A stretch of DNA of 64,000 nucleotides, taken from NCBI GenBank assembly GCA_963920525.1, contig OY986437.1, positions 30,893,063 through 30,957,062 on the forward strand, in the 5' to 3' direction. The stretch is from Dichetophora obliterata (lineage: Eukaryota; Arthropoda; Insecta; Diptera; Sciomyzidae). Below the pieces are notes generated by a model. It was not told the origin of the DNA and made no database searches. It saw only the letters and a list, made by a program, of their open reading frames with translations. This document shows, in pieces, positions 44,185 through 54,824 of the stretch (position 1 is the stretch's first letter; each line of letters starts with the position of its first letter). A program made the position numbers and the translations under genes.

Positions 44185-46714
44185 TTAGAGCACCCATAAA
44201 ATATATGGCATGTGCAAAAGTGTTATTTTCTTCGCTCCCCGCGCATTTTCGTAGAGAACTAGACTAAAAAATAAAATCTGCAAAAAAAAACCGAGTGCGT
44301 CTAGTGGTAAAATGCCAGTCGCATTTGACTTAAAGCCTCAAAAACACACTCTAAAAAAGTTCAAAACTTTTTTGATCTGTAAGTCTTTTAAAAAATGTTT
44401 AAAGAAGTTGCTGATTGGGACTTTAAATTTAAGAATAACCTAGCCAATAACAACAGTGTATAAACTTTTGACCAATTTGTATTATTTGGGTCAAAAGCAA
44501 CGTTTAAAGACAAGATTTTTGAAATTTTTTGCATTTTTTTTTTGCAAAAACGGTTGCCATTATGGTTTTCGTACGGATAAAATTATGTGCTTTATTTCAT
44601 AATAGTGATAATTAAATAAAGTTTAAATGAAAATTTTTTTTTGTAGAAAATATTTCTTTTTAGCGCCGATAGCGCGGTTCAAAGTAAGAATATATAAAAC
44701 AATAATTAAAAATATTTATACAAAAAATTATATAATTCAATTATAGTCAATAATATAATTCAAGCAGAAATAATATTTATTATTTTTTAAGTTAAGTCAT
44801 TGGTAACACATATAAGAACAAGGAACATTAAACAAATATCTTAAAGTTTAGTTTTCATTTTAACAACTGGAATTTTGATTTAGGTAATTTTTATCTGAAT
44901 ATTGTAAAGATTTTATTTTTAGAAAATTTTTTGAATGGCAAATTTTTATAATATTTCTCCATTGCTTGCAGGATAAACTGTTTCTGCTCTTCTTGGTGAG
45001 TTAAAACGGCATTAAAACGTGAAATTAATGCAATATCATTATGCAATATCATTAACGACTCATAATTTTTTTAACAATTAATTTTGCAGCAATATAATCT
45101 TCATTTTCCTCCCAAGTGGCTCGATCTGATAACAAAATATTTGTATTTATACTTGTACTCGTAATTTCTTTATTCAATATGTTATCGAAAAAGGAGTAAG
45201 TATTTTTGGAAACAAAGTCGCACAAATCTGCAGTCATGATTTCTTCAACAGGTAAAAAAATTCGATTCGGTTTGTCAGGATGCCCATCTTTATTCAAATT
45301 GAATACCATTTTTCTTTTCATTTGAATATCAACTTCATCGTCGAAAAATGCCAACGCGATATTTGCTTGATTTAGGTACCAAAGGTGCCCAAGTAATTTT
45401 TTTTGCACAACTTCTCCAACAATTTTATCAATTGATTTATATAATTCGAGCTCTTGCAAGGAACTTAAATCATTGGAAGGTGCTTTTGGTGCAACTTGAC
45501 ATAAAAACCAGTATTTTATGTAAACGCAAATATGTTGAATCTGCGAACATTTTTCAATATTTGAGCTGAAAGATAGTGCATTTATTTATCAAAAGCAAAC
45601 AAAAACTTAATAAAATATGAAATAAAAATTTTTAGTGAGTAAATGATTTTTGCCATCCAACTTGCTTGACTGACAGCAACAGGCTTCAAAATTTTGTATT
45701 CTGGCATATCTTCTCCAAGAAACAGTGCACTTGATTTTAGCATTTCTATAAGTCATGCATTGTGTTGTCAACTTCATTTCTTATTTGGTCCTTTATAAAT
45801 TTTATTAGCTCATTTCGGATATTGCTTGGAAAGTATTGTGACACATCGGAGTCTATTGTTCCATGATTGAAATTGTCTTGCTGTAGTTCAGGACAATTTT
45901 TACGAGATTTTTCGAAGAGTGAAATTTTAAGACCTGAAGTGGCCGGCTCAACATTAACCTTAAATGCAGCGCCAGCCATCAATTCTACTATGTGGTGTCT
46001 ACATACAAAATGCAAAAGTTGTCGGTTAAGTTTTTGTTCTAAGATAGCGCAAGCTCCAATAAACGTGCTGGTATTGCTTGCTGTGGTATCAAAACACATA
46101 CTGAATGTCTTTGGATGAGCTGAGCATGCAGTTATTCTTTTCTTGGCTTAAGAATGAATTTATGTAGATGTTCACATAATTTCAAAACTTTGTCGCACAT
46201 TTTTTTAATTAATGTTTTATATATTCTTACTTTGAACTGCGTTATCCGCGCTAAAAATAAATATTTTTTATAAAAAAAATGTTCATTTAAACTTTACTTA
46301 ATTATCTCTATTATGAAACAGAGCACATAATTTTATCCATACGAAAGCCATAATGGCAACCGTTTTAGCAAAAAAAGTGCTCAAAAAATTTCAAAAATCT
46401 TGTCTTTAAATGTTGATTTTACCACAAATAACACAAGTTGGTCAAAAGTTTATACACTGTTGTCATTGGCTAGGTTATTCTTAAATTTAAAGTAACAATC
46501 AGCAACTACTTTAAACACTTTTTAAAAGACTTACAGATCAAAAAAGTTTTGAACTTTTTTAGAGTGTGTTTTTGAGGCTTTAAGTCAAATGCGACTGGCA
46601 TTTTACCACTAGACGCACCCGGTTTTTTTGCAGATTTTATTTTTTAGTCTAGTTCTCTACGAAAATGCGCGGGGAGCGAAGAAAAGAACACTTTTGCACA
46701 TATGGGTGGTCTAA
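44185..46714 (-). mobile_element. DNA transposon with about 0.5-kb terminal inverted repeats
   Basis: The outer ends are TTAGAGCACCCATA and, inverted, TTAGACCACCCATA. The arms (about 44185-44700 and 46215-46714) match over about 500 bp: GCGCATTTTCGTAGAGAACT, a GTCTAGTGGTAAAATGCCAG stretch, and so on. TA-rich sequence on both sides hides the TSD. The inside encodes a decayed transposase on the minus strand. I cannot name the superfamily with confidence. Confidence 0.8.
44880..46170 (-). pseudogene. Transposase remnant of unassigned superfamily (MCFDTTASNT / CRHH type)
   Basis: Pieces appear in order on the minus strand: CEHLHKFILKPRKE; then MCFDTTASNTSTFIGACAIL and LLHFVCRHHIVELM (46099 to 45746); then SQASWMAKIIYSLKIF; CVYIKYWFLCQVAPKAPSND; then GHLWYLNQANIALAFFDDEV (45459 to 45052); and finally HQEEQKQFILQAMEKYYKNL near 44950. 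I recall similar proteins, often annotated as uncharacterised, in arthropods and cnidarians. The D..TASNT..GAC and CRHH motifs look like an RNase-H-like fold, but that is inference. Frameshifts and gaps join the pieces, and a TTTCAG near 45570 could be an intron end. The N-terminus is missing. Confidence 0.7.
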
Positions 46715-46806
46715 TATATATATATCTTACTGCACTTTTAGTGACTTATGCTCTTTTTATAAGATTCTAGTAATGAAAATTTAAATTTATTTCCTGTAAT
46801 GAAAAT

Positions 46807-47394
46807 TTAAATAAAAAAAAAATAAAAAATAAGATTTATATTAAAAATGCAAAACATAAGATAATGGTCAGACATAAATGATAACTGATTAAAGAGCAAA
46901 ACAGCAGAAACATCTGATACTACAAATATATCTAATAAACTCGGATAACCATTATTTGCAAAGTGAGTAGATGCACTGCTATTTATTGTTAGTAGACCAA
47001 TTTCGGATAGTTTGTCATGGAAATGACTAACAAGAGAAGCCCTAGATAAAATGTTAATACTTAAATCACCACTCAAAATAAAATGGTTGTACTCAATTGC
47101 GCAATTCGTCAAAGAAGAAAATAATTGGTCCAAGTAAATGTGATGATTTGAATTATATACACAAGACAATAACGCTTCAGTGCAATTATCACGGATTTTA
47201 ATATTAAACAATTTTACCTCTGAACCAAGTGACACACCCAACAGATTTATATTTAAGTAATTTTTACAATAAATTGCAACACTCCTACATTTTTTATTTA
47301 TTTGATCATGGCAAAGAATCTTGTAATTTTTTATGTTTAAGCAAGAGTCATTTATATTTTTATAAAACCAAGTTTCAGAAATACAAATTACATC
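46807..47394 (-). pseudogene. Non-LTR retrotransposon endonuclease domain, downstream part
   Basis: One open frame runs from the Tc1 insertion point down to 46807. It reads DVICISETWFYKN (catalytic Glu motif), NYKILCHDQ, RSVAIYCKNYL, HFILSGDLSINIL, SASTHF, SLLDIFVVSD and MSDHYLMF (catalytic SDH). These are the AP-endonuclease motifs of Jockey/CR1-like elements. No reverse transcriptase follows, so the element is cut off at an A-rich junction. The upstream part is at 49044-49145. Confidence 0.85.
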
Positions 47395-47765
47395 TACAGT
47401 ATTGTTCGTAAACTAAGCAACCGATTTTTGAATTGCATTCAAGTTCTAATTACGCCTTTGTATATGATTTTATGTGGAATGGCCCATATTTTTGTAATTA
47501 CTTGATGAGCCACCTATAAGCCAACAATAACAAAATTATGCTCTAGTCTAAAAATAGAATATTACAAATAGTCAAACGAATATACTCCATAAAAAGCTGT
47601 TCGTAATGTAAGCAACTTTTTCCGTCGCTGCTAAGTGACCTTCAAAATAAGAGGTCTAACGGTATTTTTTCACTTTATTTTCAACATTTTTCTATTTTTC
47701 AAGTGTAAATCATTAAATATTTTAGTTGCTTTTCGATCGTCATCTCGTGATCTAGTTTTTTTACG

Positions 47766-48819
47766 ATGCCGCGTGTACAATATAAACAAGATCTAAAAGA
47801 CAAAAATATAAATTTTTTTAAAAATGGTGAGTCGCAAATTTCGATTGCCAAAAGATTTAATATTAATAAGTCAATAATTTCTCGACTTATAAAAAAATAT
47901 AAAGCGACTGGGTCGGTAAATACAATTTATTCTAAAGGTCGACCACGAAAAACTCATTACAGAGAGGACAAACAAATCGTTCGTTTTATTAAAAAAAATC
48001 CTTTTGTGTCATCAAAAAAAATTGTTCAGGATCTTAACTTAAATATAAGTTCTAGCACAGTAAGGAAACATGCCTTAGAAAATGGCCTAAGAAGCTACAG
48101 ACCATCCAAGAAACCATTTTTAACCAAGAAACATTTAAAAAAAGGTAAGTTTTGAAATTCCTAGACCCTGTAACGAATTTTAAACTTTGCCGTAATTTTA
48201 GGCTTGAGTTTGCAACACAACATCTCAATTGGACACCCGAAAAATGGAATTTAGCGATGAGTCTAAATTTAACTTGTTTAATTCCGATGGCATATGTCAC
48301 GTCCGAAGACCCAGAGGAAAGCGGTTACATCCCCGTTACTGTCGTGGTACAGTAAAGCATGGCGGTGGTAATGTCATGGTGTGGACTTGTTTTTCTGGAA
48401 CAGCAGTAGGGCCCTTCATCGAGATCGATACAAAAATGGATCGATTTGTATACCGGAACATTTTAGAAAGCCATATGCTCCCATACGCCGAATGGGAAAT
48501 GCCGCTGCGTTGGGAGTTTCAGCACGACAACGACCCTAAACACTCCTCAAAGCTTGTAAAAGAGTGGTTTACAACAAAGGGGGTCCAAGTCATGAAGTGG
48601 CCAGCCCAATTGCCAGATTTAAACCCAATTGAGAATTTATTTGGAATACTCAAAAGGAAGATCGGCAGCTGTCGATTTAAAAATAAAAATGAACTACTTT
48701 TGGGCCTTAAAAAAGAATGGTTCCGTATTAGTAAAACTACACTTAAACGGTTAATTGAGTCTATGCCAAAACGATGTCGAGAAGTTATAAAAAACAAGGG
48801 ATATTACACCAAATATTAA
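47766..48819 (+). pseudogene. Tc1 transposase with a putative 57-bp intron and two frame disruptions
   Basis: ATG at 47766 opens a paired-like DNA-binding domain: SQISIAKRFNINKSIISRLI (first HTH), a KGRPRKTH hook, then SSTVRKHALENGLRSYRPSK. At 48145 GTAAGT begins a 57-bp segment ending TTTTAG at 48201, an intron by its looks. Minos is known to have a 60-bp intron. The spliced frame would meet RLEFATQHLNWTPEKW if one A were restored in the A-run 48137-48143. A second 1-nt shift precedes FSDESKFNLF (first Asp). Then come HGGGNVMVW, FQHDNDPKHSS (second Asp) and PDLNPIENLFG (Glu), 34 residues apart: DD34E. It ends TAA at 48819. All catalytic residues remain, but the two shifts make it non-functional as read. 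Confidence 0.88.
48145..48201 (+). other. Putative intron in the Tc1 transposase
   Basis: It runs GTAAGTTTTG to TAATTTTAG and is 57 bp, close to the modal size of fly introns. It lies between the DNA-binding and catalytic domains. It contains stops in all three frames, so without splicing the protein would truncate after 129 residues. Confidence 0.6.
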
Positions 48820-49043
48820 AAAGTTGCTTAGATTACGAACAGCTGAATATAGAGTTTTAAGTTTTTTTGTAAATATTTTTTCCTTAGTACTATTGAAAAT
48901 TAATTGTTTTTATTTTCCTTATAAACCTTACTTATAATAAAATAATAAAAAAATAATTGAAGTTTAAAAACTTTGTAAACAAAACTATCATGAGACTTTG
49001 AATTTATACCATGAAACGGTTGCTTAGTTTACGAACAATACTG

Positions 49044-49145
49044 TATATTAGAACCATCAAAACAGTGACGGATACAATCAAGCTTTATATCATTTCAACT
49101 TTCCGCATTAAAATTGACAATGTTTTATGAATATCGCTAGCGCCA
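49044..49145 (-). pseudogene. Non-LTR endonuclease, upstream part
   Basis: On the minus strand the frame reads DIKLDCIRHCFDGSNI up to the Tc1 insertion point and resumes with DVICISETWF on the other side. Dropping the Tc1 element and one TA gives SNI-DVIC without a gap. A frameshift near 49090 separates it from the preceding GASDIHKTLSILMRKVE. Confidence 0.75.
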
Positions 49146-50215
49146 GAGACATTAGGAATCATAGAAAATTAAATTGGAAACACAACTGTAAGCATTATAA
49201 AAAACAAAGACATATATAGACAAAAAGAAGAAAGCGGAGAAAAGACAGGAATCGATTAAAGAAAAAAAAAAGAAACAATGAAACAAACAAATTAAATTAC
49301 AGATTAATATAAGAAATAAAAAACATAATAAAATAAAAATGTATGGGATAAAAAATGACAAATGGACCCGAAATATACATTTATAGCAGCCTTTTTATAG
49401 TAAAACTAAGTGTTTGAGAAGTTGACATTGAGACAAGTTTAAGCTCTATTAAATTTTTTTTTATAATTTTATTCATATTAAAGCTTTAAAAATCGTATTT
49501 GCAGACTAATTTGTAAAATTAATAAATTTTAATTATTTTTTTTTTAATTTATTTGTAATACTATGAACCGGTTTTTCACCGTAAAAAGGAATTTTTTAAG
49601 GATAAACAAAGTTTTTGATGGAATTTTAGAATATTTTTGTAGAATATTTTACTATGCACATTCTCTTGTTACGAACTCAATGCAATGAATTTGATTTAGT
49701 GCCTAAAATATGAATTTCATCTAAAAATTGTCTAATTAAAAGAGGATTCTTTAATTAAAACTTGACCCAGTTTGCTCGAAATACTCCAAATGATTTGTGG
49801 ATTTTTACTATTTAATGAAATTTTCAATTAATCGGACTTGACTTAAAGCACAATATTTAGTTAATTCTACTTGTATCTTTACGAAATAAGCATGCGATGA
49901 ACGCATGAATAAATCGATGAAACTGGAAAATTATGCACATTGAGGTTATGTGGAAATTAATTGATTATCAAGGCAGGAAACTTGTCGAAAGGCAGAATTC
50001 GAAACACATGCGAACACAGAAACCTGCACACACGCATACACACTAATATAGATAAGAACCACAAGACGGAAGTATGAATGTTTGCATGCATTAATACAAA
50101 CGAACAACTCAATGAATGTAACAAAATTTTAGCTAGTCATGCACACACACTCGCACTTGCACACTCTGATATCTTCACTGCACACATATGCATAAATAAT
50201 GTAGTTACCCAATGT
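49146..50215. other. AT-rich stretch without recognised gene
   Basis: A-rich/T-rich tracts and an ACACAC-rich segment (50020-50170). No coding region is recognised. Confidence 0.4.
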
Positions 50216-50217
50216 GC

Positions 50218-50868
50218 ACAAAAACGGATGCGGATCCGTTTCGAACCCGCAACGAACCAATCAAAAAATGTTCACAACGTTAACATAAAAAGCAGTCTTA
50301 ATTTTTTTATAAAATCTGTTATTTTATTTTGAGTGGATTAGGGATTCGAAATATAATTTTTATTTTAAATAACTTTATTGTATCATTAGGCACGTCCTCC
50401 TTAAGCTATCCTTCAAATTAAATAAAATTTCTTGTTTAATAAAGGATTTTTAAATAATTTTCATGAGTTTACAAGTAACATGTGACTATAGAAAAGCCGT
50501 ACACAAGATATTTTCCGGAAACTTTTTTGATCGCGTAATTTTGTATGTTTTTTCCTTATAAAAATAATGTTCAGCTGTTTGAAGAAACAAGTATGAGTCA
50601 TCCATGAACTTACCAACATTGTACTCCTTTTGAATCCGAACTATTTAAAAAACAAGTCCATTTCAAATTCGCTTTATTTAAAAAAAAAAGAGTCCGAAAC
50701 GGATTCGCATATGAAGTCCGTTCCGAGTCCATAACGAATCCGAAAAAGTGGAAAAAGCGATTCGTATTTTTGAGAGGAATTTCATACGAAATAGGATCAG
50801 TTTCGGATAAAAAATACGAAGAAGTAAGTCCGTCTTGAATTCGTTACGGATCCGTTTGGCACACTGGG
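50218..50868. mobile_element. MITE with CCCAATGTGCAC / GCACACTGGG ends, TA flanks
   Basis: The inverted ends extend into CGGATGCGGATCCGTTTCG and GAATTCGTTACGGATCCGTT. TA lies on both sides (50216-50217 and 50869-50870). The interior repeats AGTCCG/CGGATTCG words. It is 651 bp and non-coding. The TA target suggests Tc1/mariner type. Confidence 0.65.
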
Positions 50869-51223
50869 TATATTGCTGCTATGATCACGCATCACAGACT
50901 AACTCTTCAAATACAACAAATTGTGGCGAATAGATTCGATTAAGAACTGGTTGAGAATCTGTCGAATCACTGCTGTGGTGGCTTCAAGTGATAGATTCTA
51001 TTGCAGTAGCTCATCGCTAAGCTATCCCGTGAGGTTAGAAAGGGGGTGGGGCGAGGGGCAAAAGGTTCACCTACCTAAACCTGATGCGGAAGTGCACTTG
51101 TTTTCGCTCTAATGCCTCTTACAACAAGCGGCAAACTGTATCAACAAGGAAGTCAACAACAACAGCAACAACAAAAACAACGATGCTAGATCTAACAGAT
51201 ATGTAGCAGCATGCATATCCACA
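50869..51223. other. GC-richer unique stretch
   Basis: Base composition rises here and transposon signals stop. Short protein-like frames exist on both strands (minus, for example, SHHSSDSTDSQPVLNRIY) but none can be assigned. There is a CAACAACAGCAACAAC tract near 51150. Confidence 0.35.
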
Positions 51224-51629
51224 TCAGTTGTAATGAATTTGTGTATTTTCCGGATGCCTTGATGTTAACGTAAATCTCACAAATCTTTCTGACTGCTTTC
51301 TCCTCAGCACCAACTCCTTGTGCCACTTTACTTTCTTCATAATGGCTCTTTTTAACTCTGCAAATCGTGTCTTGTTATGCACGGATGCATATCCTTTCGT
51401 TTCCGAAACACAGCGTTTTGAAGATGAGAGCTTCAAGTACACATTCCCAGTTCCACCCATTCGACGGCTTTGGCTCTATCAATTGCAACAACATCATCGT
51501 CGTCATGCGTTTCAGTATCGGAAACATCACCAGCGTCATAAGTTGGCCGCTCTGATGCAATTATCAAGTGGCAATGCAGCGCACAGTGGTCGAAAAGCTA
51601 ACAGTGAACCAACAACTGACTACAACTAA
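51224..51629. other. Candidate exon or pseudogene, strand unresolved
   Basis: Both strands look coding. Minus: a frame open from 51597 to a stop at 51433 reads LIIASERPTYDAGDVSD, THDDDDVVAIDRAKAVEWVE. A second minus frame, overlapping at the WVELG codons, reads YLKLSSSKRCVSETKGYASV, HNKTRFAELKRAIMKKVKWH, KELVLRRKQSERFVRF to 51224. Together they would be one acidic-to-basic protein broken by one indel. Plus: after an acceptor-like CTTTCTCCTCAG (to 51307) a frame runs to TAA at 51629 and includes SETQRFEDESFKYTFPVPPI and His/Gln-rich QLQQHHRRHAFQYRKHHQRH. The minus reading seems more natural to me. Confidence 0.35.
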
Positions 51630-52358
51630 CATGCTTACGTAGCACAAAGCCAAGGATTTTTACCTAATGATGGAGCGTTTGCAGGCTCAAATCAGCGTGC
51701 GGTCAAGAATTTTTTTTTTATAATTTAATCGCCCTCAGGTTTCTAAAAGCGCCCTGCTATTTGCTTTTAGAGTAAAACTATGTTATTGCTAGGTTACTAG
51801 AAGCGTAGGAGAAAACAAGAGAGCTCTTGACAAAAAAAGAAGAGAACAAAAAGAGGATTTTTTAATTCAATGGATAGTGATTATCATTAACAGTTATATT
51901 TTAAAAATATCTTATTTTATAAATAAAGTTCTATTTTATTTTAATAGAATTTGTTAAAAAAAATCAATAACGTAAGAAATACTTTTTATAATATAATATA
52001 TTTTGAAATATAATAAAATTTGTAAGATTTGTCACAAAGTAGGTAAAAAAAGAAAACATCACATATTTATTACTTAAAAAAGTAAACAAACTTAAAGTTA
52101 GAATTAATGGCATCAATAATTTTTTTATTGGTGAAATGATAAGTTTAAGATGTTTAGTTTAAATGTTTTGTATTTGACGTTACCTGTTAACTAAAAAGTT
52201 TGCTAACGTCATATGACCAACTGAGTGATTAAAATAACATCAGATGCTGACTTGCTGAAAATATGAAAACAAACGGGCTAATCGACTCCGACCATAACCG
52301 AATTCTGCCAAACAAAGACAACTTTTGCTCAAAATAGTCGGTTTTTTTGACGTCGATT
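51630..52358. other. AT-rich stretch without recognised gene
   Basis: No gene or element is recognised. Confidence 0.4.
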
Positions 52359-52366
52359 ATTGCACC

Positions 52367-52781
52367 CAGTGATGTTCCTCGACGCGTCGTCTTTAATTGT
52401 TGACATTTTGGTGTCGACAATGCAGAATGTGTCGACAATGTAGACAATGTCGAGAATTCTGTAAGCAATGTCAACAAAATGCAACACTGCGAAAATGCAA
52501 GTTCCATTTAGATTATGCTGATTCTTAAAATCTTTTGAAAAGTCGTTTAATTAACACAAAGTAACAAATTTTACAATTAAACAAAAAAAAAGCCATGCCC
52601 AGAAGGCGTAAAAATAAGGAATACTTCGAACTTGGACTCAATCTAATTAAATATTACAATAAACATGCAGCCTTTTACATTAATTATCTGCACGTCGTTT
52701 AAAGCAATTGTCTACACGACATTCTCGACACCGTCGACAATAGTATTGTCGACATCATGTTCTCTACGCCGCACATCACTG
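52367..52781. mobile_element. hAT-type MITE with 8-bp TSD ATTGCACC
   Basis: It starts CAGTGATGTTC and ends ACATCACTG, with perfect ATTGCACC copies at 52359-52366 and 52782-52789. Both halves are rich in GTCGACAAT / ATTGTCGAC words (at least eight), probably transposase-binding sites. It is 415 bp and non-coding. Confidence 0.9.
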
Positions 52782-52782
52782 A

Positions 52783-53076
52783 TTGCACCCTGAGAAATCA
52801 TTTGGGGACTTAAATTCTTGGCCAAAAAAAGAAGGAGTGATCGTAGAGTTACGAAAATTGGCACGAATATCTTTCATAACATTGTTTCGGTTTTGCTCAA
52901 AAGAGTCTTTTGAAAATTTTGAAGCTGAGTTGATGTCAAAATTTAAAAATGTGCAAGCTATAACCGGCACACAAAAGTTACACAGTCTTATTCCCATCAA
53001 TAATAAGGAGATTAAAACTCGACGATATTCAGCTTCAGAGGACTTTTTAATATATCAGCTGATCAAACCATCATAA
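52783..53076 (+). other. Unrecognised protein-like open segment next to the hAT MITE
   Basis: 97 codons read HPEKSFGDLNSWPKKEGVIV, ELRKLARISFITLFRFCSKE, SFENFEAELMSKFKNV, ITGTQKLHSLIPINNKEIKT, RRYSASEDF, then TAA. The first codon is TTG, so the true start or an upstream exon is elsewhere. The MITE TSD overlaps its first codons. The text is clearly protein-like; I have a vague memory of GT.K.H..IP-type segments in transposon-associated proteins but cannot name a family. An acceptor-like TTTTTTCTTTAG at 53080-53091 precedes another open segment (EQNQLEFNNHQYGNQNF, to 53294) that may belong to it. Confidence 0.4.
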
Positions 53077-53294
53077 CTTTTTTCTTTAGAGACCGATTTA
53101 AAAACTTTTTGGAACAAAATCAGCTAGAATTTAATAATCATCAGTATGGCAATCAAAATTTTGTTCACCTTTTTACAAATATAAGTAAAAAAAAAAATAA
53201 AAGTATTTTTTTCGGTATTTACCAGTTTTCTCTACCAAGGTCAAGTGTAAGGTCATCGAAACTTATGAAAAAAATCCGTTTTGAAATTTTATAG

Positions 53295-54306
53295 GAGATA
53301 AATTGTCTCAAAATGATAAGGTATGTGAACAAAAATTAAAATTGCGAAAAAACATATAAAAGCTCCATCATAAAATTGTTTTTGACTGAAAGGCAACATT
53401 CTTCTTCAAATTTAAAAAATAAAAAATCGCAAAAAATTACGCGTTTTTTGCGAAATTAGCAAACAATTTTTTTTAATATGTTGGCAACCATAACATTAAA
53501 AATTTTTAAATTATATATTTTTTGCAGAAACTACTTTCTAATACCTTTCTAATGGTACCTCATTTATAAAAATTGGATTAAAACTGACGTAGATACACTT
53601 ATTTAAAAATTTTCCAATTCTAGCGTTTTCGGACGATTTGCAGAATTGAAAGGTCCATAACTTTTTAACGAATGGCGATAAGAAAAAAATAAATGAACTT
53701 CTGTTCTTAGAATTTTAATAGGAACCTATAGTTCAAAAATAAAACAAATCGAAAGCCATGAGACGGTCCCGTTTTGCGTTATGCTTGGAATGGGCGACAT
53801 CAAATATATCTCAAATTTTAACTTTAGCAAGTATTAGCAAGAATTTTTTGGATTTGGTGTAACGTAGTTCTAATGATGTTTTCGTGAAAAACTTTTAGTT
53901 AATCTTTCTCAAAATTATGTTTTAAGCACTTTTAAAAATTGAATGTTTAGAAATTTGTATCCCGCTTTTAGTAAAGTTTTAGTTAAAACCATATGTTCAA
54001 AATGTTAACAAAAACAGTAACGTTGCCAGACATAGGAAACTTTAAACTTTATTTTGATACATAAAAAAAAGAAATAAAAATTGAATAACAAGCAAAAATT
54101 GTATTTTTAAAAATGCAACTTTGACGGCTTGTCATAACGAAACGATTGCTACTATTAAAAAAATTCATTTTGATTTTTTCACCCAATATATTTTCTATTG
54201 AAAGTTATAAAAATTTGGAAAAATTCAAACGTCGATATATTAGGTTTTTGGCCACTTATTTTACACTGTGTGTCATTCTCCACTTTAGTTATCAATTTCA
54301 TCAAGG
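53295..54306. other. AT-rich stretch without recognised gene
   Basis: No coding region is recognised. The style (many short A/T runs with phrases such as CCATAACTTTTTAACGAATGG) suggests old repeat DNA. Confidence 0.35.
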
Positions 54307-54363
54307 TACTTGAGGGCGCCCGCCCGCAACGCGGGCTCTGCGGGCCCGCCTTTTACGCCACTG
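54307..54363. mobile_element. GC-rich hAT-like terminus
   Basis: In very AT-rich DNA, about 57 bp reads GGGCGCCCGCCCGCAACGCG, then a G/C stretch that folds on itself (CCCGC/GCGGG). The minus strand begins CAGTGGCGTAAAAGGCGGG, a hAT-like end. The opposite end is not found. Confidence 0.5.
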
Positions 54364-54539
54364 GGGTCATTCCATATTAAATTAACCAACTTTTAAATTT
54401 CATCTCTCAGATTTATGTGATTTTGTTTTTGTATGTAGTGCTTAAGATTCTGCATCAAACTGTATCCTTTTTTTTTTGTGCGAAAGTTTAATTTTTTATG
54501 AATTTAAAAAAAATTATAAGCTATAATATTGTTTTTTCG

Positions 54540-54812
54540 AAACATAAAAATAGTTCTAGATTTCAAACTAAAGCAGCTATGTGGACGTTTAATGACTCGT
54601 TTTAAGGCTGAAACAAACCGTTTTAATGTGATATACAACACGATATAATTTTTCTTTTTATTTAACCGTTACTGAAACTTTATTTTTTGAATAAAAAAAT
54701 ACTCAATTTTTAATAATTTTTTTAAAAATATGTGATATGTTTATATTTTGGCTACAAGTATACAAAATTTCAAGGTGGGACGGCGATGGGTTCATGAGAA
54801 AATGATTTTTTA
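54540..54812. repeat. Dispersed repeat family B, copy 1
   Basis: It shares AAAAATAGTT.TAGAT, AACCGTTAC.GAA, TTTTTTGAATAAA, AAAATTTCA.G.TGG and CGTCGATGGGTTCAT-like text with 57047-57290, in the same orientation. Confidence 0.75.
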
Positions 54813-54824
54813 ACAAAAAAAAAA

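Larger units (their letters stand above)
47397..49043 (+). mobile_element. Tc1-type transposon with IR/DR ends, inserted in the endonuclease
   Basis: The TIR starts CAGTATTGTTCGTAAACTAA and extends 27 bp, perfectly mirrored at the right end. TA flanks both sides (47395-47396 and 49044-49045). A second copy of the core (CTGTTCGTAATGTAAGCAAC) lies 200 bp inside the left end at 47597, and its mirror lies at 48823-48842. So each end has an outer and inner direct repeat, the IR/DR layout of Sleeping Beauty and Minos. It is 1,647 bp long. Confidence 0.95.

Noticed and set aside
44297..44345. tRNA-like GTCTAGTGGTAAAATGCC in the TIR
   Set aside because: It is part of a terminal inverted repeat, occurs in both arms, and has no B box.
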